A stretch of 64,000 nt of DNA from JAKZVK01 sp965248255 (GTDB lineage: Bacteria; Acidobacteriota; Terriglobia; Bryobacterales; UBA6623), in contig CBDFIW010000003.1 in the NCBI GenBank assembly GCA_965248255.1, positions 1,550,001-1,614,000 on the forward strand, written 5' to 3'. Position 1 is the stretch's first letter. Each line of letters begins with the position of its first letter. The position numbers and the translations under genes were made by a program. Shown here one piece after another: positions 62,387 through 64,000 of the stretch. Under the pieces are notes generated by a model. It was not told the origin of the DNA, did no database searches, and worked only from the letters and a program-made list of their open reading frames with translations.

Positions 62387-63613
62387 ATGAGCGTGAGAGT
62401 GTTTGTGTGTGTAGCGGCCTGGTTTCTAGCCGCGCCGGCGCTGCCGGCACAGGAGTCTTCCTTCCACGAAGAGACGTTCCACGGACGTCACGCCTATGTG
62501 CTCGAGAATGCCCAGATGCGCGTGAGCGCGCTGCGTGGAGCCGGGCATCTGGCGGAGATCCGGCTGAAGTCGAGCGATCCGAAGGCGAGCATCAATCCGA
62601 TGCGGGTGCCGCACTTCCCCACCATCGAGCCCTGGGAGTACGATGGCGCCAAGCACGACAAGATCTACGGCGGAGGCACGCCGCGCATCTTGCAGGCCGG
62701 CTACATGGGCCATCTGCTGAACTTCCCGACCTTCGGCGGCCCGTCCGCAAGCGAAGCGCGCGCCGGCCTGGGCAATCACGGGGAGGCGCTCGGTGTCGAG
62801 TGGAAGCAAGACTCAGCGGCGGCAAGCGCCGACGGCGTGCGTCTGGTCTACTCGGCCCACCTCCCGAAGACGCAGTACAACGTCGGGCGCACGCTCGATC
62901 TGCCGTCTGACGAAACGGTGCTTTATATCGAGGAGTGGGCCGAGAATCTGCTGGCCTTCGACCGGCCGGCGCACTGGGTGCAGCACGCGACCTTCGGTCC
63001 GCCGTTCGTGGAGCCCGGCAAGAACGTGCTCGACATGTCGGCGACCAAGGGCGAAGTGCGGTCGAGCAATCGGGAGTCGTGGACGCTTTCGCCAGGGCCT
63101 GTCCAGTGGCCGACGGGAACTTCGCATAACGGAAAGAAGGTCAGCCTGCGGGAGATGCAGACCCGACCGAACGCAGGCCTCTATTACGCCGTGCTGATGG
63201 ACCCTAAACGCGAGCGCAGCTTCTTCACGATGTTCCACAAAGACCACCACGTTCTGATCGGGTATCTGTGGTACACGAAAGACTTCCCGTGGATGGGCGA
63301 TTGGCAGGAGAACAAGAGCAATTCCGGGCTGCCATGGAACCGGCAGGTCGTGGCGCGAGGCATGGAGTTCGGGACCACGCCGTTCGGCGGGCCGATGGAG
63401 CAGGTGGTGCGGCGCGGGAGCCTGTACGGCGTGCCGGTGTATCGTTGGATCGGCGGGCGGGAGCGCGTCACCGTGCGGTACGTGGCGTTCCTAAGCGAGA
63501 TCCCCGCGGGGTACCGCGGTGTCGAGAACGTCGAAGTCAAGGCCGGTCAGATCGTGATCGCCGAGCGCGAGACAGGCGGCATGATCAGTCTCAAAAGCGC
63601 GAGGAAGTGGTAG
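62387..63613 (+). CDS. secreted galactose mutarotase-like protein of unknown function
   Basis: A 408-residue protein with a signal peptide (VFVCVAAWFLAAPALPAQ). Beta-rich strands such as ENAQMRVSALRGAGHLAEIR, TVLYIEEWAENLLAFDRP and WVQHATFGPPFVEPG resemble the galactose mutarotase-like supersandwich seen in carbohydrate-active enzymes and DUF4432-type proteins. No catalytic residue can be named. It follows the oxidoreductase by 283 bases, suggesting a sugar-related role. Confidence 0.65.
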   Translation: MSVRVFVCVAAWFLAAPALPAQESSFHEETFHGRHAYVLENAQMRVSALRGAGHLAEIRLKSSDPKASINPMRVPHFPTIEPWEYDGAKHDKIYGGGTPRILQAGYMGHLLNFPTFGGPSASEARAGLGNHGEALGVEWKQDSAAASADGVRLVYSAHLPKTQYNVGRTLDLPSDETVLYIEEWAENLLAFDRPAHWVQHATFGPPFVEPGKNVLDMSATKGEVRSSNRESWTLSPGPVQWPTGTSHNGKKVSLREMQTRPNAGLYYAVLMDPKRERSFFTMFHKDHHVLIGYLWYTKDFPWMGDWQENKSNSGLPWNRQVVARGMEFGTTPFGGPMEQVVRRGSLYGVPVYRWIGGRERVTVRYVAFLSEIPAGYRGVENVEVKAGQIVIAERETGGMISLKSARKW

Positions 63614-63631
63614 GAGAGGGGATCGAGAGAC

Positions 63632-64000
63632 ATGCCGCCGTTCGACCGGTCGGCTAAGGCCACGACGCGTCGTGGGCTGCTTGGCCCGATCATCTTGGCC
63701 GCGGTTGTCTGCTCGGCCATCTTGCCCTCGACCACGCCGCTCGTAGCACAAGACGCAAAGCTCATCGTCACCGTATTCGATGAGAAGACCGGCGAGTCGC
63801 TTAAGGACCTCCAGGACCGAAACTTCCAGATCATCGACGACAAGACACGGCTGACGATCACCAGCGTGGCCTATAAGGAGGAGCTGGTGGATATCATGCT
63901 GCTCATCGACACGAGCCTGGTCGGTGAGATGGTCCGGCCCCTGGCGGCGGCCTTCGTCGAACAGAAGGGTGACGAGGAGCAGATGGCCATCGTCTCGTAT
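63632..64000 (+). CDS. VWFA-related exported protein (3' end outside window)
   Basis: The first 123 codons are open to the window edge. A signal peptide (GPIILAAVVCSAILPSTTPL, then VAQ) precedes KLIVTVFDEKTGESLKDLQD, FQIIDDKTRLTITSV and DIMLLIDTSLVGEMV. This is the pattern of acidobacterial VWFA-related proteins, where a short NTF-like segment leads into a von Willebrand A domain. The MIDAS begins DTSLV, lacking the second Ser of DxSxS. GAGAGGGGATC precedes the ATG. Confidence 0.8.
   Translation, partial: MPPFDRSAKATTRRGLLGPIILAAVVCSAILPSTTPLVAQDAKLIVTVFDEKTGESLKDLQDRNFQIIDDKTRLTITSVAYKEELVDIMLLIDTSLVGEMVRPLAAAFVEQKGDEEQMAIVSY

Overview
The window looks like chromosome of an acidobacterium, probably close to Solibacter/Bryobacter (inference). 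Supporting signs are a TonB-dependent receptor with an N-terminal carboxypeptidase-like regulatory domain, ASPIC/UnbV (CRTAC1-like) and VWFA-type secreted proteins, two Tat-exported Gfo/Idh/MocA oxidoreductases, a large PVC-type cytochrome c/HEAT dehydrogenase, PQQ-type dehydrogenase with diheme cytochrome c, DoxX and squalene-cyclase-repeat proteins, and high G+C throughout. One tRNA gene (tRNA-Ile2, anticodon CAT) is present; no rRNA genes or CRISPR array were seen.

Layout. 0-21 kb: catabolic and secreted functions (CRTAC1-like protein, broken TonB receptor, PVC-type dehydrogenase, Gfo/Idh/MocA oxidoreductase, alpha/beta hydrolase, SDR, DinB-like protein, ferredoxin reductase, CbiX-like chelatase, CocE hydrolase, and hydantoinase A and B with a small lipoprotein gene between them). 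21-28 kb: a frameshifted serine hydrolase, then a cytochrome c/PQQ dehydrogenase operon whose PQQ gene is split by an IS630-type element with an IS5-type element placed exactly on its edge, a frameshifted nitrilase, and the 3' end of an ion-channel gene cut at its selectivity filter. 28-43.3 kb: late genes of a Mu-head/P2-tail prophage, all on the minus strand, lacking terminase, portal, transposase and lysis genes. 43.4-46.3 kb: an accessory patch (truncated DNA methyltransferase, AT-richer winged-helix/coiled-coil gene, secreted HNH-Excalibur nuclease) capped by a second, nearly identical IS630 copy. 46.5-53.8 kb: B12-type radical SAM protein plus desaturase, EamA transporter, two exported squalene-cyclase-repeat proteins and an SMP-30 lactonase. 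53.8-58.7 kb: a repeat-rich non-coding stretch, a HicBA pair with frameshifted toxin, a broken TIR protein and a membrane TPR protein. 58.7-64 kb: DoxX protein, another Gfo/Idh/MocA oxidoreductase, a secreted mutarotase-like protein and the start of a VWFA protein, with palindromic intergenic repeats between them.

The most unusual region is the prophage. Its tail operon carries a P2-type gpE/gpE' -1 frameshift site, an in-frame spike-baseplate (gpV-gpJ) fusion with no gpW gene, an Ig-like domain fused to tail protein I, a STAS-like DUF4325 gene between gpX and gpD, and an unassigned helical protein between gpU and gpX. The major head gene has an in-frame amber codon and the tape-measure gene has an amber codon plus a frameshift, so as read the element is a decaying remnant. 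At least nine genes in the window, host and phage, carry frameshifts or in-frame stops, several at homopolymers; consensus error must be excluded before calling all of them pseudogenes.
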